From positions 33,465 through 97,464 of the forward strand of contig NZ_JAAFZH010000024.1 in NCBI RefSeq assembly GCF_010435915.1: a DNA stretch of 64,000 bases, written 5' to 3'. This DNA comes from Spirosoma terrae (GTDB lineage: Bacteria; Bacteroidota; Bacteroidia; Cytophagales; Spirosomataceae). Both the position numbers and the translations under genes were made by a program. The notes below the pieces were generated by a model. The model did no database searches. It worked only from the letters and a program-made list of their open reading frames with translations, and was not told the origin of the DNA. This document shows, one piece after another, positions 42,669 to 50,996 of this stretch. Positions within the stretch are counted from its first letter, which is position 1; each line of letters begins with the position of its first letter.

Positions 42669-43841
42669 TCAATTTGAAAGCTGAACATGCTGGAGATTGG
42701 CTTCCGATTGCGTTGATGAGGATGGCATATGCATCAGATAAATTATCCGGAACCAGATCAGTACGCAGGGAAGTGCTTTCAGCGCGTAAGGAAGAACGTA
42801 ACGTTCCCGCAAAAAAGGAGGAAACACATCGCTCGGTGATAGAATCGTCAGAACAAAGCAACTGATCAACAGCGTCCGATCCAGTAAATTTTGCGGGCTA
42901 TAGAACCACCAGATCACTACTCCCGTAACGGCCGTAATGTACGTAGGCGATTCCGAAACCGGATTGAAAATTACCTGAAAAATCAGGATCGACGCTGTCA
43001 TTAGCATACGAAAGGAACGTAGCGTGAACTGCTTTCTCTGAATATAGACCGTGCAAAAAAGTAATACACCCAGCCCAATAATAACGGGCGTTGCAATATC
43101 CGGCGAAATAAACGTATGAACGAGCCGATGAATAGACGTATTAGCCCATTTGTCGTGATCCGACTTGATCAATAGCTGGTTTACCCACAGCTCATATTGC
43201 CATAGCAACTTAGCGGGTGATGTAAAAAGAAGGGGGAGTACGGCTAAGACCAAACCCCAGCCAACCATAGCCAGCAGAAAACGAATCTTTTGTGGGTAGA
43301 GCAGGAATAAGGCGGCTGCTACCAGACTGTAAATCTTAATATTGAAGCCCAGAACGATAAAGAAAGCGGCCCAGATGGGTTGCTTTTTCTCAAAACTAAG
43401 AAAAGCAAACAGCGGAATGGCGCCGATTAATGGGTTTGTCTGGCTGTTGACTAGAGAGGTAAACAGCTCCTGCAGGCAGTACCAGTAAGCAAATACTTTT
43501 TGCTGACGGGTAAAAGGCATCTTATAGATGGCATAGGCCCAGACGCCAGCGAACAGAAAATGCCAAAGAAATAAACCAACCCGGAAGGGTAGGGCAAAAA
43601 TGGGGGAAAAAAGAGCACCAAACGTAGGAGCGTAATGGAAATGATCTTCGTATTGGGCTGGATATGTCGTGTACAGACTTACACCCTCAATTAAATGGTA
43701 GAGCGAGTAGTAAAAGATTCTATAATTATTCGAATCAAGAAGGATTACTGTTCGAGTACTGGCAAAGAGAGTAAACAGAAAATAGACGCCGAAAATAAAA
43801 CGGAAGTCGCTGAAAATCGGCTTTTTAAAGAATGACAGCAT
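42669..43841 (-). CDS. GT87-like membrane glycosyltransferase
   Basis: This 390-residue integral membrane protein has about nine to eleven hydrophobic helices. It resembles the DUF2029/GT87 polyprenyl-phosphate-sugar mannosyltransferase-like proteins; the first loop has DSNNYRIFYYSLYHLIEGVSLY with acidic residues. Such enzymes use lipid-linked sugars on the outer face of the inner membrane. The ATG at 43841 is chosen; a TTG at 43874 would overlap the upstream stop in a TTGA junction and is also possible. The neighbouring GT2 is of the dolichyl-phosphate-mannose-synthase type and could supply its lipid donor. Confidence 0.75.
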   Translation of the reverse strand: MLSFFKKPIFSDFRFIFGVYFLFTLFASTRTVILLDSNNYRIFYYSLYHLIEGVSLYTTYPAQYEDHFHYAPTFGALFSPIFALPFRVGLFLWHFLFAGVWAYAIYKMPFTRQQKVFAYWYCLQELFTSLVNSQTNPLIGAIPLFAFLSFEKKQPIWAAFFIVLGFNIKIYSLVAAALFLLYPQKIRFLLAMVGWGLVLAVLPLLFTSPAKLLWQYELWVNQLLIKSDHDKWANTSIHRLVHTFISPDIATPVIIGLGVLLFCTVYIQRKQFTLRSFRMLMTASILIFQVIFNPVSESPTYITAVTGVVIWWFYSPQNLLDRTLLISCFVLTILSPSDVFPPFLRERYVLPYALKALPCVLIWFRIIYLMHMPSSSTQSEANLQHVQLSN

Positions 43842-43870
43842 TAGAGAATAGCGCAGACGATCAGATATGG

Positions 43871-44677
43871 TCAAACAGGAACAGGAGCGAGTTGCTGAGC
43901 AAATGTATCCATTGTTTCAAATTCGCCCATTGGTCCTAAATAACGTAATAGTTTTTCAACTCGGTCCAGTAATTCATCGCGGGAGTGTCGGCGAACGTAG
44001 GTAGGAATCTTATCGTAGCCAGATAGATCTGTAAACTCCCAGGGGTGAACATACAGGTTAATGAATCCATCGTTACGTAGCGTGTTCCGACAGAGCTGTT
44101 TGTAGACATCAAACGGGAAATTTTTCAGGCTCAGCCAGAAAAGCGGAAGTCGTAGCGTAGGCGTAACAGAGGCCGGAATTTGCCAGACTCCTGCTTCCAT
44201 AAACGGATGTCGTGGCTCTCCCCAGTGATTATAGCGGCCCGGAAGCCAGGTTGGATGCAACGATGAATTGTATTGATAGCCCGCCTGTGATACATCATTC
44301 GGGTCGACAAAACCCATTCGGGCCCGCCGGAAACCCGTCACAGGTTTGCCCAGCAGTTTTTCCAGCGCAAGTCGTGACTTGATCAGATCGGCAGGTTCGA
44401 ACGTAGTATGGTAATAGCCGTGCGAGGCAATTTCGTGTTTGGTCGCTAACTGGGTAATAAGTTCCTGTTCATGCAGCGCATAATTGGCCGTTGTGAACAG
44501 GGTTGTGGTGGCCCCTACCGCATCAAGACGTTCGGCGAGCAATCGTAAACCGCGTGTCGATACGGCTATCTGTTCACTCAGCGAAATGTCGTGACCAAAT
44601 TCAACCGCCGTATCAAATTCTTCTACGTCGACGGTGAATAGAATAGATTGCTTGGTTCGGTTGGTAATTGCTGCCAT
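43871..44677 (-). CDS. Polysaccharide deacetylase (NodB homology) family protein
   Basis: This 268-residue cytoplasmic carbohydrate-esterase-4-type protein has the N-terminal catalytic Asp motif FTVDVEEFDTA near residue 15, metal-binding His in IASHGYYHTTF (HxxxH) near residue 82, and the substrate-groove RRARMGFVDP. It resembles the DUF3473-type deacetylases that act in capsule or O-antigen assembly. Its 5' end overlaps the GT2 gene by 55 bp, and the ATG codes a convincing N terminus, so the overlap appears real. Confidence 0.85.
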   Translation of the reverse strand: MAAITNRTKQSILFTVDVEEFDTAVEFGHDISLSEQIAVSTRGLRLLAERLDAVGATTTLFTTANYALHEQELITQLATKHEIASHGYYHTTFEPADLIKSRLALEKLLGKPVTGFRRARMGFVDPNDVSQAGYQYNSSLHPTWLPGRYNHWGEPRHPFMEAGVWQIPASVTPTLRLPLFWLSLKNFPFDVYKQLCRNTLRNDGFINLYVHPWEFTDLSGYDKIPTYVRRHSRDELLDRVEKLLRYLGPMGEFETMDTFAQQLAPVPV

Positions 44678-45627
44678 GTTGTTGATGTCTCATCAATATC
44701 ACTCGTATCGCCAATAATGTAAGCAGGGCGCTGCTTCACTTCAACGAATGTTTTGCCCAAATATACGCCGATGATACCGATCATGATAAACTGAACGCCA
44801 CCAATCAGTACCGAGAGTACGACGAGTGTTGTCCATCCTGAAACGGTTGCATCCGTGAAAAAATACTCGTATAAAGTTTCCAGACCGAACAAAGTTGCGA
44901 ATAGAAACATACTAAATCCTAGCAAAACCGATAAATAAAGCGGTTTTGTTGAGAATGACGTAATGCCCATTGCGGCCAGTTGCATCATCTTGCGGAACGA
45001 GTATTTAGAACGGCCTGCGTAGCGGGCTGCTGGCTGATAGAGGATTCGGCATTGGCGGAAACCAACCCAGGAAATGGCTCCACGCAGAAACAGATCATTT
45101 TCCTTAAACTGCTTCAGCGTGTCAATTACTTTACGATCAAGCAGCCGGAAGTCGGCGGCTCCATCTTCAATTTTTAGGTCCGAAACCTTACGTAACAGAT
45201 TGTAAAACTGCTTCGACGTGCTTTTTTTGAACCACGACAAATTTGGATCAGGTTGCCGCACCGTGTAAACAACTTCATAGCCTTCCCGCCATTTCTGGAT
45301 CAGGGTAGGAATCAGTTCGGGGGGATGCTGTAGATCGGCATCGAGGCAAATAACGGCATCGCCCTTCGCATTGTCGTAGCCAGCTCGCAGCGCCATTTGA
45401 TGGCCAAAATTTCGCGAAAACGATAGAAACCGAACAGTTGGATAAGCGTTGCTTAACTGGCGGAGAACATAGCGCGTTTGATCAGAACTACCGTCATCAA
45501 CGATCAGAATTTCGTAGGACGGATACGGTTCCATAACCGCCATGAGTCGATGAACAAGAACAGGAAGATTTTCTTCTTCGTTATAGGCCGGTACGACTAT
45601 ACTAATCATACCATCATAGGATTTCAT
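44623..45627 (-). CDS. GT2 family glycosyltransferase, DPM1/GtrB type
   Basis: This 334-residue protein has a GT-A catalytic domain: ISIVVPAYNEEENLP near residue 9, IVDDGSSD, CLDADLQHPPELI (DXD-like) near residue 94, and DGAADFRLLDRKV. Two transmembrane helices follow near residues 230-290 (LYLSVLLGFSMFLFATLFG and VLIGGVQFIMIGIIGVYLG). These enzymes attach a sugar to undecaprenyl phosphate. It is the first gene of a four-gene row toward lower coordinates, whose other products are a NodB deacetylase, a GT87-like transferase and a methyltransferase. Confidence 0.92.
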   Translation of the reverse strand: MKSYDGMISIVVPAYNEEENLPVLVHRLMAVMEPYPSYEILIVDDGSSDQTRYVLRQLSNAYPTVRFLSFSRNFGHQMALRAGYDNAKGDAVICLDADLQHPPELIPTLIQKWREGYEVVYTVRQPDPNLSWFKKSTSKQFYNLLRKVSDLKIEDGAADFRLLDRKVIDTLKQFKENDLFLRGAISWVGFRQCRILYQPAARYAGRSKYSFRKMMQLAAMGITSFSTKPLYLSVLLGFSMFLFATLFGLETLYEYFFTDATVSGWTTLVVLSVLIGGVQFIMIGIIGVYLGKTFVEVKQRPAYIIGDTSDIDETSTTWQQLPTEPSNLFYSPST

Positions 45628-46142
45628 TATAGAACTTGCTGATTATGAGTCGTCACGGAGGGGTTCTGTATTTCTTTTGCTAAGGTAGGTAATTATACTC
45701 ATAGTTAATAAGTATAAAAGATTAAACTTTTCTTAAATCTACTCTAATTGTAGAACATTTTTAGCCGCGAGGATTTATATAGATGAAAAAAACTACATAC
45801 TACAGCATTGTAAAGCTGTTGGGATGACAGTTAATTGCTTGATTAGCAGTCTAAGCGGCCATATACACGCCTTATAACAACGAAGACCGTATATTTTTTA
45901 CAAGGGTTGGAAAGTTAAAATTATTGACCTGGTCTACTACGCAGTTGGTTGTTACTCTACGGGTGGCCGGAAAATTCATACTACGTTCTTTAGCCACACA
46001 TTGAATCTACTATCGAAATTCTAACTTTGCCCTGAATAATTACTGGCCATAGTACAAACTGAATCTGCCGTCAAGGTGCATGCATGTACGTTGAGACGTA
46101 CCAGATCAGGTTAACTATCTGGCTTACAAACTAGTCATCGAA
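45628..46142. other. Divergent intergenic region
   Basis: These 515 bp lie between the divergent GT2 and LD-carboxypeptidase genes and are AT-rich near 45660-45800. The promoter at 46001-46029 is the only recognisable element; I see no RNA gene, repeat or supported small ORF. Confidence 0.5.
46001..46029 (+). promoter_or_regulatory. Promoter candidate for the LD-carboxypeptidase gene
   Basis: TTG (46001-46003) and TAACTTTG (46022-46029) are 18 bp apart. The -7 element matches TAnnTTTG exactly. The leader before the TTG start at 46143 would be about 105 nt. Confidence 0.55.
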
Positions 46143-47048
46143 TTGATTTCTCCTCCTTTTTTGCAACCTGGCGATACCGTTGGTGTAGTAGCGCCAGCCA
46201 GCTGGTTTCCGTACGAAGAAGTACTTGATGGATTACGAATTTTACGTGACGAATGGCAGTTGAACGTAATCGAAGGCGATAGTCTGCATGCTGTAGATGG
46301 GCCATTCGCTGGTTCTGATACGTTACGTCGGAATGATCTGCAACGCCTTTTTGATGATCCGTCAGTGAAGGCCGTGTTTGCTGCTCGTGGCGGGTATGGT
46401 TGTTATCGAATTGTCGATCAACTGGATCTTAGTCGGGTTCGCCAAAACCCCAAATGGCTGGTTGGTTTCAGCGATGTTACGGTTCTGCTAAGTTTATTCT
46501 ATAAGCACGGTCTGCAATCATTGCATGGCCTAATGCCCCGGCAGTTTGGCAATCCCGAACGGGCTGAATCGCTGGAAACGTTACGTCGTTGGCTATTTGG
46601 CGAACTCCCGGATTCCTACTCAGTAACGGGCCATCCGCTAAATCGCGCTGGTAGGGCAGAAGGTCCGCTCGTAGGGGGAAACCTGACAATCCTGGTTAAT
46701 TCACTCGATACTCCGACCGATATCGATTTGACGGATACGATTCTCTTTATTGAAGACATAGACGAAACCTTGTTTTCGCTCGATCGTATGATGACGCAGC
46801 TTCGACGCGCCGGAAGGCTGGAAAAATTGGCTGGTTTAGTAGTCGGACAATTTACCGATATGCGTGTCAGTTCATCGCTGCCATTTGGGAAAGACGCTTA
46901 CCAGCTCATTGCCGATGCCGTTTCGTCTTACAACTATCCTGTTTTATTCGATTTTCCGGCAGGACACGTAGATGTTAATCTGGCTTTACCTATTGGCAGC
47001 GTATTGCGGTTAGAGGTAAGTACTGAAGAGGGAAAGCTCATTTTCTGA
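46143..47048 (+). CDS. LD-carboxypeptidase (peptidase family S66)
   Basis: This 301-residue cytoplasmic serine peptidase of the LdcA type cleaves the terminal D-alanine of murein tetrapeptides in cell-wall recycling. Landmarks are GDTVGVVAPAS near residue 9, FAARGGYGCYRIVD near residue 78, KWLVGFSDVTVLL with the nucleophile Ser near residue 107, LFIEDIDET with catalytic Glu near residue 200 and FPAGHVDVNLALPIG with His near the end. A TTG start at 46143 is the only plausible one: between it and the upstream stop there is no ATG or GTG in frame. Confidence 0.9.
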   Translation: MISPPFLQPGDTVGVVAPASWFPYEEVLDGLRILRDEWQLNVIEGDSLHAVDGPFAGSDTLRRNDLQRLFDDPSVKAVFAARGGYGCYRIVDQLDLSRVRQNPKWLVGFSDVTVLLSLFYKHGLQSLHGLMPRQFGNPERAESLETLRRWLFGELPDSYSVTGHPLNRAGRAEGPLVGGNLTILVNSLDTPTDIDLTDTILFIEDIDETLFSLDRMMTQLRRAGRLEKLAGLVVGQFTDMRVSSSLPFGKDAYQLIADAVSSYNYPVLFDFPAGHVDVNLALPIGSVLRLEVSTEEGKLIF

Positions 47049-47129
47049 TAAGTAATTTGGGGTAGTGGGTAGGTTAACTGGGCCTTATACTTTTAGTAAG
47101 GTTACCGTCTGGAAACTACCTGGTTAGCT

Positions 47130-47939
47130 ATGCCTGACTTTATACTACGTCTGGGGGTTATAATGGCCATGTTGGCTGGTTTACTGGTAAGCTGTCAATC
47201 GGGCGAGCCAACACCTAAAGAGCCCCGATATCGGGTGATAAAAGCCGCTCAGACGGCTTTTAACCTTGAAGTTACTATGACGTATCAGTACGATAGTCTG
47301 GGTCGTCTTAAGTTCGTCAACGAATACCCTTCTGTTGACGATAACTTTTCCGCTGGTACGCCTACTGCGCAAACGACAGTTTATTATAGCAATACAAAAC
47401 CACTACAAATTGATCATGTAGAACGTAAGCTGGGCGTTCCGACTACGGATAGTGATGGTAAAGTTGCCGGTAGCAAACGGGTTTATAATTACGATGATCA
47501 AGGACGGCTTACATACATCAGTGAGTCGAAAGCGCTGGACGATTTTAAAACGTTAAAATTCAGTCAGGCTTTTCAGTATGATTACGGGACCGATAAATTA
47601 CCAACGACACTAATTGTCTCGGGCCCTCCGCCGTTGCTGGAACGTAACATCTATTCCTACACATTCATCGACGGAAATGCCGTTCATATCAAACTATCGT
47701 CGACTACAGCCAGAACAACAAAGCCGGTTGTTTCGGAGTCGGATGTTCAGTTTGATACTGCGCCGGGAGTTTATACTAATTTTTTCGCCATTTATCCGGG
47801 CATTACGTCCTTCAACAAGAACAACGTAATCAATACCAATACGACAATGGTCAACGACGAGCGGGGGCTGCTCGTTAAGCGTGTCAAGAAAGGGAACTAC
47901 ATAGACGAGGTAACGATATATACCTACGAAACGTATTGA
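47130..47939 (+). CDS. Hypothetical lipoprotein with YD-like repeats
   Basis: This 269-residue protein has a lipoprotein signal (lipobox LLVSC, Cys about residue 22). The body has short repeats such as YQYDSLGRLKFVNEY and YNYDDQGRLTYISES, which look like isolated RHS/YD repeat strands; many Bacteroidota lipoproteins have this pattern. I do not recognise a specific function. It follows the LD-carboxypeptidase gene by 81 bp on the same strand and ends at a hairpin. Confidence 0.75.
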   Translation: MPDFILRLGVIMAMLAGLLVSCQSGEPTPKEPRYRVIKAAQTAFNLEVTMTYQYDSLGRLKFVNEYPSVDDNFSAGTPTAQTTVYYSNTKPLQIDHVERKLGVPTTDSDGKVAGSKRVYNYDDQGRLTYISESKALDDFKTLKFSQAFQYDYGTDKLPTTLIVSGPPPLLERNIYSYTFIDGNAVHIKLSSTTARTTKPVVSESDVQFDTAPGVYTNFFAIYPGITSFNKNNVINTNTTMVNDERGLLVKRVKKGNYIDEVTIYTYETY

Positions 47940-47940
47940 T

Positions 47941-47970
47941 AACCAGCAGGAATTAGGTTTCCTGCTGGTT
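47941..47970. terminator. Hairpin between convergent genes
   Basis: A perfect 12-bp stem, AACCAGCAGGAA (47941-47952) with 47959-47970, has a 6-nt loop. It starts right after the lipoprotein stop codon and ends 10 bp before the stop of the convergent peptidase gene. Confidence 0.75.
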
Positions 47971-47980
47971 ACGTAACAAC

Positions 47981-49051
47981 CTATTTGATATATCTGAAAT
48001 CTTCGTCGCCCTTAAGCGCTAAAAGGGTGTCATACATCAGCTTAATTACGTTCTGTACGTCGTCTTTATGAACTGTTTCGACCGTCGTATGCATGTACTT
48101 TAACGGCAGAGAAATCAACGCCGACGCAATACCTTCTGTAGCATAAGCAAAAGCATCGGTGTCGGTACCCGTTGAGCGACTAACCGCCTGACGCTGGAAC
48201 GCGATATTTTGTTGCTGGGCCACATCGATCATAAAGTCCAGTACGTTGTTCTGAACTGCCGGACCGTAACAAAGTACAGGACCGTCTCCACATTTCAGGT
48301 CACCCTGCTCTTTTTTGTCGTACCGGGGCGACTGCGTATCGTGCGTTACGTCGGTGCATATGGCCAGATCTGGACGAAGACGGCGGGCAATCATTTCGGC
48401 ACCACGCAGACCAATTTCCTCCTGAACGGCATTTACTACGTAGAGCGTAAACGGCAACGTAACGTTATTTTCTTTCAATAGCCGGGCAACTTCGGCAATC
48501 ATGAAGCCCCCCATTCGGTTGTCGAGCGCACGACCAACAAAATAGCGATCGTTCAATTCCATCAACCCATCTGAGAATGTGCAGACAGTGCCGACGTGGA
48601 TGCCCATATCCAATACTTCTTGCTTCGTAGCAGCGCCCACATCAATGAACAGGTCCGTTACTTTAGGAGCGGTATCTTTCGCCAGATCGCGGACGTGAAT
48701 GGCAGGCCAGCCGAATACACCATCGACAACACCTTTCTTCGTGTGTAGATGGACGCGCATGGATGGCGCAATAAGTGCGTCGGAGCCGCCATTACGTCGA
48801 ACAAAGATGTAGCCATCGTCGGAAATGTAATTGACGAACCACGAAATCTCATCGGAGTGGGCTTCAATAACAACTTTGTATTCCTGACCAGGGTTAATGA
48901 CGCCAACAGCTGTACCGTACGTATCAATGATTTGTTCATCGATATACGGTTTTAAATAGTCCAGCCAGATCTGCTGCCCCGACGATTCGAAGCCGGTAGG
49001 GGAGGCATTATTGAGGTACTGATAAAGAAAACTTTTACTGTGCTCGTTCAT
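47981..49051 (-). CDS. M42 family metallo-aminopeptidase
   Basis: This 356-residue cytoplasmic peptidase has the M42 metal-binding residues: His in IEAHSDEISWFV, Asp in GRALDNRMGG, Glu pair in VQEEIGLRGAE, Asp in CTDVTHDT and His in MHTTVETVHKDD. M42 enzymes (TET-type or glutamyl aminopeptidase, also called FrvX) form large dodecamers that trim peptides. The ATG at 49051 gives the normal N terminus (MNEHSKSFLYQYL); the longer frame to 49108 adds 19 unrelated residues. Confidence 0.92.
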   Translation of the reverse strand: MNEHSKSFLYQYLNNASPTGFESSGQQIWLDYLKPYIDEQIIDTYGTAVGVINPGQEYKVVIEAHSDEISWFVNYISDDGYIFVRRNGGSDALIAPSMRVHLHTKKGVVDGVFGWPAIHVRDLAKDTAPKVTDLFIDVGAATKQEVLDMGIHVGTVCTFSDGLMELNDRYFVGRALDNRMGGFMIAEVARLLKENNVTLPFTLYVVNAVQEEIGLRGAEMIARRLRPDLAICTDVTHDTQSPRYDKKEQGDLKCGDGPVLCYGPAVQNNVLDFMIDVAQQQNIAFQRQAVSRSTGTDTDAFAYATEGIASALISLPLKYMHTTVETVHKDDVQNVIKLMYDTLLALKGDEDFRYIK

Positions 49052-49173
49052 TGTATACGTAATATAGTTTATCCTGGCATTGTCAGGATCGCCATTAAAA
49101 GAAATCAAATATAGGCGATTACAGTCTCTACTGTAGCCAATGTTCTTTGTTTAATTAATGGTACAGCAGGAAG

Positions 49174-49812
49174 CTATAACCCCGCAATCCCCAACAACTC
49201 ATTCGGATTCGGGCAGATCGACAAAAACTTGTCTCGGTCGCTGATGGAGCAGACGCCTGGGAAGTCTCCTTCGTAGCCCAGCATATCGGTCATGAGCTGA
49301 AAATGCAGGTGGGGTGGCCAGTCGCCATTTTCGGGGTAGGGGCCAATCTCGCCAATTTTATCGTCTACCTGAACTTCTTTTCCCACATACAACCCCTCCA
49401 GCGATGCACGGGTCAGATGTCCATACAGACTATAAAGAGGTTGGCCATCAATAGTATGCTCCAGAATAATCGTAGGACCATAGTCGCCAAAATTCGCGTT
49501 ATCGCGGAAACTGTGGACGATGCCGTCTAACGGAGTCAGAACGGGTGTTCCGGCTTCGGCCCAGAAATCGATACCAAGATGAATTTCGCGAGAATCTTCA
49601 CTGGTGTTGAAATGCTCGCTTCGGCGATAAATGACCCGATGTTCATTATACCCGCCAACGCCTACCCGAACGTTTGCCGCCCGGAGTTTACCAAAAACGT
49701 AGTCGGTGAAGGTGGCTGTATTGGTTAGGTCAAGCGTGGCCAGATCAGGGTTAGTCGCTGAAAAATCGAGAATTAAGTAAGGCTCTTTCTGGAAACTAAA
49801 GGGCAAAAGCAT
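49174..49812 (-). CDS. M23 family metallopeptidase
   Basis: This 212-residue protein has a LytM-type zinc peptidase domain: HLGIDFWAEAGTPV (first His and Asp ligands), LYSLYGHLTRASLEGL, and WPPHLHFQLM with the HxH motif near residue 175. All ligands are present, so it should be active on peptidoglycan cross-bridges or related peptides. No signal peptide or membrane anchor is visible, which is unusual for a cell-wall hydrolase; it may be cytoplasmic or exported by another route. It is 122 bp from the M42 gene. Confidence 0.85.
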   Translation of the reverse strand: MLLPFSFQKEPYLILDFSATNPDLATLDLTNTATFTDYVFGKLRAANVRVGVGGYNEHRVIYRRSEHFNTSEDSREIHLGIDFWAEAGTPVLTPLDGIVHSFRDNANFGDYGPTIILEHTIDGQPLYSLYGHLTRASLEGLYVGKEVQVDDKIGEIGPYPENGDWPPHLHFQLMTDMLGYEGDFPGVCSISDRDKFLSICPNPNELLGIAGL

Positions 49813-49923
49813 ACGCGCAGAGGAATGACAGAAATAAAAGGTGATAATTCTTTCCTTAAAGCTATTAAGAAACTGGCATTCTAGACTTTAGGTATGTTAC
49901 AGAAATACTTTTTAGAAGTAAAG

Positions 49924-50898
49924 ATGATGAAAGGTGGGGTTGTGTTTTCGATTTTATCCATTTTTAGTGGTTTTCTATTCCAAAATTGTAGTGATACCAA
50001 TGAAATAACGCCTGCTGACAATTGGGTGCAACGCTCTGCTTTTGAAGGCGTAGCCCGTAGTTCGGCAGTAGCTTTCACGATTGGTGATACGGCTTATGTA
50101 GGAACAGGGCTGGACGCTGCTAAAAAAGACTTGTCTGACTTTTGGCAATATGATCCTAAACAAAACACCTGGACTCAGCTAGCCGATTTTCCGGGGAAGG
50201 CAAGAAGTGAAGCGGTCGGTTTTTCTGTCGGCCAGAAAGGCTATTTAGGAACCGGGGTCAACGTAGCATCCAATAGCCTGCTTCGTGATTTTTATGCGTA
50301 CGATCCTGCGTCAAACACGTGGGCGCCAATTGCTGATTTTGCGGGTTCGGCCCGGCGGTCGGCAGTGGCTTTTTCCATTGATCAGGCAGGCTATGTCGGT
50401 ACGGGGTTTGATGGAAAGGAACAGCAGGATTTCTGGGCCTATGAACCCGTGTCGGATGCATGGACGCAGAAAGCGAATTTTGCTGGGAAGGGACGTACCG
50501 GCGCTGCTTCTTTCGTTATTAACTCCGTTGGGTATGTAGGAACTGGTCGGGCTGGCGACCTGAATCAGAACGATTTTTGGGCGTATGATCCAGCCAACGA
50601 TGTCTGGCAGGAACGCAAAAGCTTTGGAGCAACATCGATTACCCGTTCGAATGCGGTGGGTTTTGCTATTAAGAATACCGGATATTTTGTGACAGGAGCC
50701 TGTGCAAATCGTTCCGGCGACTATGATGTTTGGGCCTATAATGCATCAAGCAATACATGGAGTCCCAGGCGCGCTTTTCAGGGCGTTTCCCGGGTTAAAG
50801 CGGTTGGTTTTGGGGTGGGTTCAAAAGGATACGTTTCCACCGGAATGAATGGGAAAACCTGTCTGGGCGATCTCTGGGTGCTTTCTTCCGAGAACTGA
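49924..50898 (+). CDS. Kelch-repeat lipoprotein-like protein
   Basis: This 324-residue exported protein has a short hydrophobic leader ending near NCSD, where Cys could be lipidated although Asn at -1 is atypical. Six kelch-like repeats follow; each has AVxFxIxxxGYVGTG and then DFWxYDPxxxxW. The repeats form a beta-propeller, used for binding or as a galactose-oxidase-like scaffold; no enzyme residues were identified. The ATG at 49924 is preferred; 49894 is in frame but adds charged residues before the signal. Confidence 0.8.
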   Translation: MMKGGVVFSILSIFSGFLFQNCSDTNEITPADNWVQRSAFEGVARSSAVAFTIGDTAYVGTGLDAAKKDLSDFWQYDPKQNTWTQLADFPGKARSEAVGFSVGQKGYLGTGVNVASNSLLRDFYAYDPASNTWAPIADFAGSARRSAVAFSIDQAGYVGTGFDGKEQQDFWAYEPVSDAWTQKANFAGKGRTGAASFVINSVGYVGTGRAGDLNQNDFWAYDPANDVWQERKSFGATSITRSNAVGFAIKNTGYFVTGACANRSGDYDVWAYNASSNTWSPRRAFQGVSRVKAVGFGVGSKGYVSTGMNGKTCLGDLWVLSSEN

Positions 50899-50996
50899 AC
50901 ACGCTTGCCGATTCCAGTGGGCCGGAGTATATTTACAACTATTTTTTCGTTATTGTACACATATTCTTCGGCAAACTGACCAATTAACCTAACTGC

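Noticed and set aside
42592..42861. N-terminal extension of the methyltransferase to 42861
   Set aside because: It overlaps the GT87-like gene by nearly 200 bp and has no family support; ATG 42591 starts the domain properly.
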